A stretch of DNA of 64,000 bases from assembly GCF_014646335.1 (NCBI RefSeq), contig NZ_BMNG01000015.1:1-64000 (forward strand), written 5' to 3'. Of the stretch, positions 1 through 8,151 are shown in pieces. The notes beneath the pieces are model-generated. The model was not told where the DNA came from. It did not search any database and worked only from the letters and a program-made list of their open reading frames with translations. Every line of letters starts with the position of its first letter. Position 1 is the stretch's first letter. The translations under genes were made by a program, and so were the position numbers. Source of the stretch: Streptomyces lasiicapitis. Lineage in GTDB: Bacteria; Actinomycetota; Actinomycetes; Streptomycetales; Streptomycetaceae.

Positions 1-42
1 CAGACCGCCTTCCCTGCCCCGCTCGCCGCCGCGGCTTGACTT

Positions 43-949
43 CTAGCGACGTGAGGCGTCTTTCAGCAGCTTCTCCAGCTGCTCGTCGAGGTCGATCTCG
101 CCGCGGGTGACGGCGTTCTCGATCCAGTCGGCCGCGGCGCGTACCCGCGAAAGTCCGCGCCCGATCGTCTCGCGCTCGCCGTCGTCGTAGTGCTCACCGC
201 GCAGGTTCGGCACGATCCGGCCGGCCGTCGCGACGAACTGCGCGCAGGCCGCGACCAGGTCCATGAACTGTGCACTGTGTTCCATGCGCTGCAACTGCGG
301 GGCAGCCTCCTGGTGCACGAACTGGGCCTGCTGGCGGAACCGGTCGAACTGCGCCTCATTAACGGCATGCCGAGCCGTGTCATCGGCCATGGCCTTGTTG
401 GCGACCGCCGGACGGCGCAGGAAGTCGGTGGTCACCACCCGCCGCGACCGCGTCGTCGGCGGCCAGGTCATGGATCGCCTCCACCTTCTCCTGGACGCTC
501 TCCGGGGAGTCGACCTTCCAGCCCACCACCCGTTTCGCGCTGTCGTGCGTCCACCTCGGCGGACCACCGCGCGGGTTGGGCGGGGGGTTGTTGACCGCCT
601 CGAAACGCTCCTGCTCATCGGGGATGCTGGCCAGGACCTTGTGGATGGTGTGCGAGACGTCCGCCCGCCGGCGCTCCTTCGGCCAGCGCGAGGACACCCA
701 CCGGTGTCCCCGGACCGTCGTATAAGCCAGGCCGACGTCTTCGGCGAACATCCGGATGGCCTCGCTGACGGTGAACAAGTCGTCCTTCCCGGACGGATTC
801 GCACCCCCATACGAGCGCATCGGCTCGATCTCCATGGCCGCATCCCCGAGGCGCCACTGGGCGCTGCTCATCGTGGCCACCCAGTCCCGCCCCAGCTTGA
901 CCAGCTCGTCGTAACGATCCCGGGTCACACTGCCGACGTTTCCGGACAT
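43..949 (-). pseudogene. DUF6192-type protein, frameshifted
   Basis: Read from the ATG at 949, the first frame gives a typical start (MSGNVGSVTRDRYDELVK) and a body rich in conserved DUF6192 features, including EIEPMRSYGG and VRGHRWVSSRWP. It leaves frame near 435-450 after DLAADDAVA. The rest (TDFLRRPAVANKAMADDTAR, then a helical tail ending LEKLLKDASRR) continues in another minus-strand frame to the TAG at 43-45. Adding one base in the GCGGCGG run restores a single protein of about 300 residues. DUF6192 proteins are Streptomyces proteins of unknown biochemical role with a putative DNA-binding N-terminus. A second, shorter relic of the same family lies at 42816-42973. The break could be a real mutation or a sequencing error. 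Confidence 0.7.
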
Positions 950-1136
950 CCGCACCCACCCCCACGGGCCGGGCGCGGCGCCCTTCATGCCGTCAACTCG
1001 CCGCGAACACCCGTCACTTTGCACCATCCGGCGGTCCGGGAACGGTTGCCAGGGCGCACGGGCCCGGCGCGTGGAGCAGCCCTGCCGTGACGGGGCGCGC
1101 GGTCTCACACCCCGCCCGGCCGCGTGCGCCGCCGGA

Positions 1137-1442
1137 TTAGGCCCGTTTGCGGCAGCAGGGAGAGCAGTACCGTGCCGAGACGGGATGTTCCATCCCAACC
1201 GTCCAACTCGCCCCGCACTCCGGACAGTTCACCGTCCGGGCCGCCTGGACCGCCTCGGTTCCCGCCCGCGTGCGCCGCAGCCGGCGCCAGTGCCTGGAGC
1301 GGCACGCCGACGAACAGAACGCCGCCGTCGACTTCGCCGACGGCATCAGCGGACCACCGCACCCCCGGCACAACCGCGGCCCATCATCGCGGTCGTCCGT
1401 GACCACAACCAGCCTCAGCCGAGGAACGCCGTCCCTGCGCAT
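1137..1442 (-). CDS. small zinc-finger-like hypothetical protein
   Basis: A 101-residue, Arg-rich protein with three Cys clusters: CRGCGG near residue 25, FCSSACRSRHWRR near 43, and CPECG near 73 paired with YCSPCCRKRA at the C-terminus. These look like two CxxC...CxxC zinc-binding units. The FCSxxCRxxxWR pattern is common in small Streptomyces proteins of unknown function. No strong ribosome binding site precedes the ATG at 1442, and an internal GTG in the VVVTDD stretch is a possible alternative start. It lies between two minus-strand genes without clear operon linkage. Nucleic-acid binding is plausible but is inference only. Confidence 0.5.
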   Translation of the reverse strand: MRRDGVPRLRLVVVTDDRDDGPRLCRGCGGPLMPSAKSTAAFCSSACRSRHWRRLRRTRAGTEAVQAARTVNCPECGASWTVGMEHPVSARYCSPCCRKRA

Positions 1443-1493
1443 GCGGCCACCGTACGAAACGAAAATGGCCGTCGGGAATCCCCCACCGCGAGG

Positions 1494-1976
1494 CTATCCG
1501 CGGTTCGAGTCATAGCCCCACCGAGCCCGGCCGTCTTTGCCCATGAAGCATTTGGCGGGCCGTCCGTCTTCCGTGGTGCCGAGAGCGCCGACGGGGGAGC
1601 AGGCGTATCCGAACTGGACATCCGTCTGGCCGCCAGAGCTGCTCCCGCCGCTTGTCCCGCTGCTGCCGGAGCCGTCGCCGCTGCCTGCGGCGGGCTGTGC
1701 AGTGACGGTCACCTTCACCGTCTTTGTCGCGGTGACCGTGGGCGCGGGCTTCGCCTTCGCCGTCGCGGTGGCGGTGGCGGTGGCGGTGGCGGTGACGGTC
1801 GGGCCAGGGCTGGCCGTCGCGGGTTTCGCGCCGTCTGTCGTGTTGCCGTCGCCGCTGGCTCCGGCGCCGATGCCGATGCCGAGGAAGAACGCGAAGCCGA
1901 GCGCGGGCAGGACGTACCTCTTGCGCGCCCATCTCGGAGCCAGGCGCGGCGGCTGCTGCGGTCTGGGCGGCCACAT
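1494..1976 (-). CDS. small exported Thr-Ala repeat protein
   Basis: The protein has a short Pro-rich cytoplasmic start (PPRPQQPPRLAPRW), one hydrophobic segment (YVLPALGFAFFLGIGIGAG, residues about 21-39), a low-complexity Thr/Ala/Val/Lys linker, a Gly/Ser linker, and a C-terminal domain of about 45 residues with two Cys (FGYACSPVG, AKCFMGKDG). This is the usual build of small Streptomyces membrane-anchored proteins of unknown function. The ATG at 1976 has no good ribosome binding site. A better ATG at 1992 with GGGGGACGAG before it begins MTNP but is out of frame by one base in the C4 run at 1981-1984; with three Cs it would read MTNPYMWPPRPQ. The annotated start is therefore provisional. 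Confidence 0.55.
   Translation of the reverse strand: MWPPRPQQPPRLAPRWARKRYVLPALGFAFFLGIGIGAGASGDGNTTDGAKPATASPGPTVTATATATATATAKAKPAPTVTATKTVKVTVTAQPAAGSGDGSGSSGTSGGSSSGGQTDVQFGYACSPVGALGTTEDGRPAKCFMGKDGRARWGYDSNRG
1765..1794. repeat. five tandem GCGGTG hexamers
   Basis: Five perfect copies of the hexamer GCGGTG run head to tail here. On the minus strand they encode the alternating Thr-Ala stretch of the exported protein. Such repeats can change copy number by slippage without breaking the frame, so the linker length may vary between strains. Confidence 0.8.
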
Positions 1977-2280
1977 GTACGGGGTTGGTCATCTCGTCCC
2001 CCTGCGGGCGGTTCTGGAGGGGATGACGGTACTGCCGGGGAGATGATGTGTCCGCTATCTGCGGGAGCAGTGGCCATCCTGTGATGGTCTGTCGCGCTCG
2101 TCCGCTACTGATGAACCGCATCGGCCGGCACGGCGGCTGGAGCGACTGCTCCACAATCCTGACGTCGACCGCTGGGGCGACAACCTCCCCATCGGCATCG
2201 GTCTATAACGGTCTGTCACAATCCGGCACCGAACCACCGATCCTCCCCCAAGCCCACCGCGAGCCGGGACCATTCCGTGC

Positions 2281-4293
2281 ATGAAGCGATCGCGGACCCG
2301 CCGGGTAGCCGTCACCTATGCTGCCCTGCAGATCGCGACCGCGGCGCTGGCGCTGTGGCTGACCAAGCAGTTCCAGGTGGCGCGGATGTCCGCCACGCTG
2401 ATCGCCCTGGCCCCGACCCTGCCCGGCGCCTACCTGACCTGGGCCGCCTACCACAACGACCGCCGCGAGGCCGCGGCCGACACCGACGCGAAGGCCACCA
2501 TGCTGGCCGCCGCGGTGGCCCCCGCCGAGACCCGGCAGCGCGCCCAACTGATCGGGCCCGGCGCCCACCGCATCGATGTGGCCTTCCACTACCGGACCGA
2601 GCCCGCCAACAACGCCACCGGCGCTGCCCCTGAAGGCCGCCTCACCAACGTCGTCGCCTACTACCGCAACCTGCGCCCCGCCCGCCTGGTGATCACCGGC
2701 GAACCCGGCGGCGGCAAGACCCTGCTGGCGCTGGACCTCCTGCTCGGCCTGCTCACCCACAACGCTCGCACCGCCGCCGACCCCGTCCCGGTCCGCCTCT
2801 CCGTGGCCGGCTGGGACACCGACCGTCCCCTGCCCGAATGGCTCGCCGACCAGATCCACCAGCAGTTCCGCGACCGCGGCCTCACCGCCGCCGACGCGGG
2901 AATGCTGGTGGACCAGCACCGCATCCTGCCGGTCCTGGACGGCCTGGACGAGATGGACACCGACACCACCCCGGCCGCCCGCCGCCGCGCCGTCGCCGCC
3001 CTGCAGCAGCTCAACGCCTACCAGCACCCCACCGGCAGCGCCCCGGTCATCCTCACCTGCCGCACCACCCAGTACGAGCAACTGGCCGCCCTGGACATGC
3101 GGATGCGCGAGGCCGCCCACATCCAGATCGCCCCCGTCCCCCCAGCCCAGGCCGCCGCGTATCTGACCGCCCGCAGCACCCGCCCCACCCGCTGGAGCCC
3201 CGTCATCGACACACTCAACACCGCGCCCGGCGGGGCCCTGGCAAAGGCCCTGAGCACCCCCTGGCGGCTCAACCTCGCCGCCACCGCCTACGAAGAACGC
3301 CACCCCGACACCCTCGGCTACCTCCGCGACCCCGCCGACCTGCTCACCCTGCCCTCGCCCCACGCGGTCCGCGACCACCTCCTCGCCCTCTACCTGCCCG
3401 CCGCCACCAGCCAGCACCCCACCCGCCCCGGCCGCTACCCGCCCCACCAGACCCACCGCTGGCTGGCCGCCCTGGCCACCCACCTGGCCACCACCGACCC
3501 CGCCTCCCCCGGAAGCGGCACCGACCTCGTCCTGCACCAGCTGTGGCCCATGGCCGGCGCCCACCGCGTCCGCACCACCGACGCCCTCCTCATCTGCCCT
3601 CTCGCTCTTGCCTTCCCTGCCCTGTACCTGGCTACGACCCCTGTCGACTTCTCGCTCCGCATGTTCCTCGGCACCGCACTTACGGCATGGCCACTTGCGG
3701 CTGTCTGGCAGGCCAGCCGCGCCACCGTCCGCACTCCCCATACAGTCCACCTCCACAGGCTCCGGAGCCCTACTCACCTCCGCCGCCTGGCCAGAGATCT
3801 CGGGTTCGGCCTCACGCTCGGGCTTGCGTTGGGGCTCGTGGTCGAGCTCGTGGCCGGACTCGTAATCGCGGTCGCGGTCGGGCTCGCCCTCTGGCTCAAG
3901 GATGTCCTTACGGAACCACTGAGCTGCGACGCTGCGCCCACGGACCCTCGCTATCCAGTACGCGACGATCTCGCCGTCGGGCTCGCGTCCGTGCTCGCGG
4001 TCGGCCTCGCAATAGGGCTCCTTTCCGGGCTCGCGAACGGGCTGACGGTCGGGCTCGCAATCGGTTCGATGGGGCTCATAGTCGGGGTCCCGCTCGGGCT
4101 GTACGTCTTTTCCGGAGCAGGCCGCCGCTACGTGGTCTTACTCTGCTGCTCCCGCGGCCGACTGCCCTGGCGGCTCGGTGCCTTCCTCCACTGGGCTTAC
4201 GAGGCGGGCCTGCTGCGGATCTCCGGCATGGCGTACCAGTTCCGTCACCGAGAACTGCAGGACTGGCTCGCTGCCCAAGCCCGACTGCGCTGA
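2281..4293 (+). CDS. NACHT-domain (STAND) NTPase with membrane segments
   Basis: A 670-residue protein. A hydrophobic N-terminus (about 10-55) precedes a NACHT-type NTPase with Walker A GEPGGGKTLL near residue 140, Walker B LPVLDGLDEMD near 220 and a sensor-like ILTCRTTQYEQ near 258. The C-terminal third holds several hydrophobic segments, some unusually Gly-Leu rich (LGLALGLVVELVAGL), and ends with the motif GMAYQFRHRELQDWL, which recurs in Streptomyces NACHT proteins. STAND NTPases are signal-triggered ATPase switches, and several bacterial NACHT proteins defend against phage; that role here is inference. The gene stands alone, with no recognisable effector beside it. The ATG at 2281 has only a weak ribosome binding site. 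Confidence 0.75.
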   Translation: MKRSRTRRVAVTYAALQIATAALALWLTKQFQVARMSATLIALAPTLPGAYLTWAAYHNDRREAAADTDAKATMLAAAVAPAETRQRAQLIGPGAHRIDVAFHYRTEPANNATGAAPEGRLTNVVAYYRNLRPARLVITGEPGGGKTLLALDLLLGLLTHNARTAADPVPVRLSVAGWDTDRPLPEWLADQIHQQFRDRGLTAADAGMLVDQHRILPVLDGLDEMDTDTTPAARRRAVAALQQLNAYQHPTGSAPVILTCRTTQYEQLAALDMRMREAAHIQIAPVPPAQAAAYLTARSTRPTRWSPVIDTLNTAPGGALAKALSTPWRLNLAATAYEERHPDTLGYLRDPADLLTLPSPHAVRDHLLALYLPAATSQHPTRPGRYPPHQTHRWLAALATHLATTDPASPGSGTDLVLHQLWPMAGAHRVRTTDALLICPLALAFPALYLATTPVDFSLRMFLGTALTAWPLAAVWQASRATVRTPHTVHLHRLRSPTHLRRLARDLGFGLTLGLALGLVVELVAGLVIAVAVGLALWLKDVLTEPLSCDAAPTDPRYPVRDDLAVGLASVLAVGLAIGLLSGLANGLTVGLAIGSMGLIVGVPLGLYVFSGAGRRYVVLLCCSRGRLPWRLGAFLHWAYEAGLLRISGMAYQFRHRELQDWLAAQARLR

Positions 4294-4335
4294 GGGCCTG
4301 ATCCACACCGGAAGATCACTTAACTTGTCATGCAG

Positions 4336-5461
4336 GGCTCAGACACAGCTTCTGAGCGTCGTGGGCCTGGGCGTCGTCGCCGTCCCGGCAATGGATCTGC
4401 AGCTCAGCCTGCCCGGCGACGAAGCACAGCCCACCTCGACCACCCAGCGCCGCGCCTATGACGCCCTCGCCGACGGATTCGGCCCCGGCTTCAACGGACC
4501 CTTGACCGTGGCCATCGACGCCAAGAAGGCCGATGACCCGAAGGCTGCCGTTGCGCAGGCCACAAAGACCCTCAAGGCCACCGACGGCGTGGTGGACGTC
4601 TCACCGGCCATGTTCAACAAGGCCGGTGACACCGCCATGGTCTCCGCCGTGCCCAGTACCGGCCCCAGCGCCACCGCAACCAAGAACCTCGTCACGACCA
4701 TCCGCGACGAAGCGGACAAGGTGGAGGCCGACGCGGGCGCATCCATGCTGGTGACCGGTCAGACGGCGATGAACATCGACGTCTCGAACAAGGTCACCGC
4801 CGCGCTCATCCCCTACCTCGCAGTGGTCGTGGGCCTCGCCGTCCTGCTGCTGATGATCGTGTTCCGTTCTGTGCTCGTACCACTCAAGGCAGCGCTGGGC
4901 TTCCTGCTCTCGGTCGCCGCGGCATTCGGCGTGATCGTCGCGGTGTTCCAGTGGGGATGGCTGGCCGATCTGCTCGGTGTCACGCAAACCGGCCCGGTGA
5001 TGAGCATGATGCCGATCTTCCTGATCGGCGTGGTCTTCGGCCTGGCCATGGACTACGAGGTCTTCCTGGTGACCCGCATCCGGGAAGCCTACGTGCACGG
5101 CGAGCGGCCCTCTCAGGCCATCGTCACCGGCTTCCGGCACAGCGCCCGGGTCGTCGTGGCCGCCGCCGTCATCATGATCGCGGTGTTCGCCGGCTTCGTC
5201 GGCATGACCGACTCCATGATCAAAATGATGGGTCTGGGCCTGGCCGCCGCTGTCTTCTTCGACGCCTTCATTGTCCGGATGACCATCGTCCCGGCGGCCC
5301 TCGCCCTCCTGGGCCGCACAGCATGGTGGCTGCCGCGCGGGCTGAGCAAGGTGCTGCCGGACGTGGACGTCGAGGGCGAGAAGCTCACCCGGCGCCTCAA
5401 AGCCGATCCCGCCCTCCCGGCACAGACCACACCCCGGGAGGAGGAGCCGGTGGACGTATAG
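4336..5461 (+). pseudogene. MMPL/RND-family transporter, 5'-truncated
   Basis: The reading frame here matches the C-terminal half of MMPL (RND-like) exporters. It starts inside the seventh membrane segment (LLSVVGLGVVAVP), then has the second periplasmic loop (LPGDEAQPTSTTQRRAYDAL) and five more membrane segments with the conserved MDYEVFLVTRIREAY motif. Full members are about 700 residues or more, so roughly the first half is missing. The join with upstream DNA is near 4336, just after the NACHT gene. An internal ATG at 4391 could start a roughly 356-residue protein, but it would lack half of the pore. The following kinase/regulator pair probably once controlled this exporter. Confidence 0.8.
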
Positions 5462-5475
5462 CCCGCAGCCGCCCC

Positions 5476-5509
5476 GCCGGGCTGCCCGCGCCACCACGGG
5501 CAGCCCGGC
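5476..5509. terminator. rho-independent-type hairpin after MMPL fragment
   Basis: A perfect 13-bp stem (GCCGGGCTGCCCG with its reverse complement) closes an 8-base loop 15 bases after the MMPL stop. There is no clear T-run, as is usual in Streptomyces. Confidence 0.7.
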
Positions 5510-5580
5510 GCAGCCCGCTGCGGGCCCGACCGCCAAGAACCCAAGCCGACGATGAAGCAACGACCGGCCAAGGAGATCGC

Positions 5581-6813
5581 GTGATCGCCGACCTGCGGCC
5601 GTGGGCCCGCGGCCATCCCCGGATGGCCGATGCCACGCTCACCGTGGCACTCTTCGGCATCACGGCCGTCTCCACCGCCATGGACCAACCACCCCGCATC
5701 GCCCAATGGCCGCCGCTGCCCGCTGCGGTCATCGCCGCGGTCTCGGCCGCCATCTTCCTTGCGCACCGCAGGTTCCCGCGCCTGACGGTGACCGCCACCA
5801 CCGCATGCAGCGCCGCCCTGGGCGCGATGGGCCCCTGGCTGGGCTACGAGTTCGGCTCCACCATCGCCGCCACCGCCATGGCGGCGCTGTACTCCCTTGC
5901 CCTGCGCACCGACCGACGCACCGCCGGGCGGGCCACCGCCGCCTGCGTCCTTGCCCTGCTGGCCGTCTCCGTCATCTGGGCACCGGACGACACGCACTTG
6001 CAGCCTGAGCAGGTCGGACTCGTCGGCTTCACGCTCCTGTCCAGCGCCGTGGCCGACTCCACGCGCAGCCGACGCGACTATGTCATCGCCGTGGAAGCAC
6101 GCGCCGAACTCGCCGAACGCACGCGCGAGGACGAAGCGCGCCTGCGCGTCAGCGCCGAGCAGATGCGTATCGCCCGTGAACTCCACGACGTCGTCGCCCA
6201 CCACATCACCCTCGCCCACGCCCAGGCCGCCACCGCCGACTATCTGCTGGCCGCCAAGCCGGACACGGCGCAGTACGTGATGCGCAACCTCACCACCACC
6301 CTGGTCTCCGCACTCAACGAACTCCGGGCAACGGTGGGACTGCTGCGCGAGGCCGGCGATGCCACGGCCCCGGCGGAACCCGCACCCGGCCTGGCCCGGC
6401 TCCCCGCGCTCCTCGACTCGTTCGAGCACGCCGGCCTGACCGTCCACCTCACCTGTGACGGCACTCGGCAGCCACTGTCACCGGGTGTCGACCTCACCGC
6501 GTACCGGATCGTTCAAGAGGCACTGACCAACGTCACCAAGCACGCCCTGACGACCACGGCCTCGGTCCGCCTCGCCTACACCGGCCGCCTCCTGACCCTC
6601 ACCGTCAGCGACGACGGACAGCAGCAGGCGCAGACACGTGCGGCCGGCTACGGACTGATCGGCATGGGGGAGCGCGCCCAGGCCGTCGGCGGACGCCTGC
6701 GCGCCCGACCGAAGTCCGACGCCGGATTCGAGGTGGTCGCGGAGCTCCCCACCGACGCTCCCCACTCCGCAGACGTCCCGCTCACCGCCCACGAGGACAA
6801 GGACAACGCATGA
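5581..6813 (+). CDS. NarL-type sensor histidine kinase
   Basis: A 410-residue membrane kinase starting at a GTG preceded by AAGGAG. The first 170 residues hold about five or six hydrophobic segments. The HisKA_3 dimerisation box reads MRIARELHDVVAHH (phospho-acceptor His in ELHD). The ATPase domain shows an N-box (YRIVQEALTNVTKHA) and a G-box (GYGLIGMGERAQAVGG). It would sense an unknown signal at the membrane and phosphorylate the regulator whose ATG overlaps its stop (ATGA at 6810). The truncated MMPL gene just upstream suggests an efflux-control system whose transporter is now broken. Confidence 0.9.
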   Translation: MIADLRPWARGHPRMADATLTVALFGITAVSTAMDQPPRIAQWPPLPAAVIAAVSAAIFLAHRRFPRLTVTATTACSAALGAMGPWLGYEFGSTIAATAMAALYSLALRTDRRTAGRATAACVLALLAVSVIWAPDDTHLQPEQVGLVGFTLLSSAVADSTRSRRDYVIAVEARAELAERTREDEARLRVSAEQMRIARELHDVVAHHITLAHAQAATADYLLAAKPDTAQYVMRNLTTTLVSALNELRATVGLLREAGDATAPAEPAPGLARLPALLDSFEHAGLTVHLTCDGTRQPLSPGVDLTAYRIVQEALTNVTKHALTTTASVRLAYTGRLLTLTVSDDGQQQAQTRAAGYGLIGMGERAQAVGGRLRARPKSDAGFEVVAELPTDAPHSADVPLTAHEDKDNA

Positions 6814-7502
6814 CCATCCGGGTGCTCCTCGCCGACGACCAAGCACTTCTTGTCGGCACCTTTCAGATCCTCATCGACGCCAGCGACGACATGGACGTCA
6901 TCGGCGTCGCGGGCGACGGCGCCCAGGCTGTCGAGGTGACCCGCGCGACCACACCGGATGTCGTGGTCATGGACATCAGAATGCCGGGACAAGACGGTCT
7001 GGCCGCCGCAGAAGAGATCACTGGCGACCCGGCCCTCGACGACACCCGCGTCCTTGTCCTCACCACTTTCGAGACCGACGAGTACGTGACCAGAGCATTG
7101 CGCGCAGGTGTGAGCGGCTTCCTGGGCAAGGGCGTCGGCCCCGCCGAATTGCTCAGCGCCATCCGTACCGTAGCGGCCGGGGACATGGTCCTGTCCTCCC
7201 TGGCGACCCACGCCGTGGTCACCCGCTACCTCGCCGGCCCCGACGCTGCCGTCGCAACGCCAAACGAACTCCAGTCCCTCACCCCCCGGGAACGTGAAGT
7301 CCTGGCACAGGCCGCCAAAGGCCTCACCAACGATGAGATCGCAGAAAGCCTGTACGTCAGCCCACTGACCGTGCGCACCTTCATCCAGCGCATCATGACC
7401 AAGCTCGGCGCCCGCCACCGCGCCCAACTCGTCGCCATCGCCTACCAAACCGGCTTCGTACGCGTACACCAACCGCACACGCAACCGGGTACGAGTACAT
7501 GA
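6810..7502 (+). CDS. LuxR/NarL-family response regulator
   Basis: A 230-residue two-domain regulator. The receiver domain has the acidic pocket (LLADDQ), the phospho-acceptor Asp in VVVMDIRMPG (about residue 54) and the conserved Lys in GFLGKG. The C-terminal LuxR helix-turn-helix starts LTPREREVLAQAAKG and ends IMTKLGARHRAQLV. It is translationally coupled to the sensor kinase by a 4-base ATGA overlap. A second ATGA at 7499-7502 overlaps the 5' end of the broken sugar permease, so the regulator may once have sat directly before that gene, or a deletion brought them together. Confidence 0.92.
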   Translation: MTIRVLLADDQALLVGTFQILIDASDDMDVIGVAGDGAQAVEVTRATTPDVVVMDIRMPGQDGLAAAEEITGDPALDDTRVLVLTTFETDEYVTRALRAGVSGFLGKGVGPAELLSAIRTVAAGDMVLSSLATHAVVTRYLAGPDAAVATPNELQSLTPREREVLAQAAKGLTNDEIAESLYVSPLTVRTFIQRIMTKLGARHRAQLVAIAYQTGFVRVHQPHTQPGTST

Positions 7503-7740
7503 CACGCCTACCAACAGGCCCCGCCGAGTTCACCACCAGACCTTGCACGAGCATCAGCATCGCTGCCTTCCTGGTGCTGGTCGCGGGCCGGTCGGTCTCG
7601 CGGTGCTCGGCCCGTTGTGGATCGTGATCGTCACCAGCCTCTCTCCCAAACCCGTCATCGACCGGGTCGGCGGCCTGGTCGCGATCCCCCAGGACATCAC
7701 CTTCGTCAACTACACCGAACTGCTCGGCGGCGGAGGGGTT
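7499..7740 (+). pseudogene. sugar ABC permease, 5' fragment
   Basis: The frame LAVLGPLWIVIVTSLSPKP, then VIDRVGGLVAIPQDITFVNY and TELLGGGGV, is the N-terminal region (first membrane segment and first loop) of a carbohydrate ABC-transporter permease of the MalG/LplC class. The upstream part (SISIAAFLVLVAG) is one base out of frame: adding a base near 7591-7600 gives a continuous VAGLVGLAVLGPLW. The gene stops being permease-like at GGGGV (7732-7740), and the matching continuation, VSRAIMVSVGVTLFG, is found at 31486. The two pieces thus belong to one gene split by the inserted element. Confidence 0.8.
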
Positions 7741-7753
7741 TATCTGTAGGTGT
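7737..7753 (+). repeat. putative left end of the Tc element
   Basis: Permease-like sequence ends here. The element-inward sequence GGTTTATCTGTAGGTG resembles the inward sequence at the right end, GGTTATCTTCACCGTG. The match is imperfect (GGTT, then ATCT, then a later GTG) and suggests recombinase-binding end repeats. The exact crossover base cannot be fixed without an empty site. Confidence 0.4.
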
Positions 7754-8151
7754 CAAGTGAGCACACAGGTAGCAGCGTTGAGAGCAGAATCAGCTATGTA
7801 AGGCACGAGGCGCTTGTCACCTTATCCGCTCTGCCGCAGGGCGGTTCAGCCACGTTCGGTGGGTGTCGGCGCCGGTCGCGCGGTCGAGGGTGCTCTACGC
7901 GATGCAACTGCGCGATCTTGCTCAGCGAGGTTGCAAAGGCAGCCGGATTCGGTTCACCTGCCCCAGCGGCGCCGCACCCGAGGCCCCGCCACCGGGAGTA
8001 GCGGGTGTTGCAATGGCCCGCCGGACGTCATCCGTGAGGCCTGCTCGACGAATCCCGCGCCGTTGGCGACGGCGCCGCCCGCACTGACGGTGTTGACCAC
8101 ACGTGGGGAGCGCAGGTTGGTCGCGATCAAGTTGAGTGTCGGTGAAGCACG
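7750..8151. other. gene-poor left terminal region of the element
   Basis: No convincing gene lies in these 400 bases. The frame of the TcB-TcC gene stays open for about 70 codons beyond its TAG (minus strand, roughly 8151 to 7945), with residues such as VVNTVSAGGAVANGAGFVEQ, which may be a relic of an alternative C-terminus. Confidence 0.4.

Noticed and set aside
1765..1794. Tandem hexamers considered as a CRISPR-like or regulatory array
   Set aside because: There are no spacers and the repeats are explained as Thr-Ala codons of the exported protein.
2203..3777. A 524-codon minus-strand frame opposite the NACHT gene
   Set aside because: Gly/Val-rich shadow sequence; the plus-strand frame carries clear Walker motifs.
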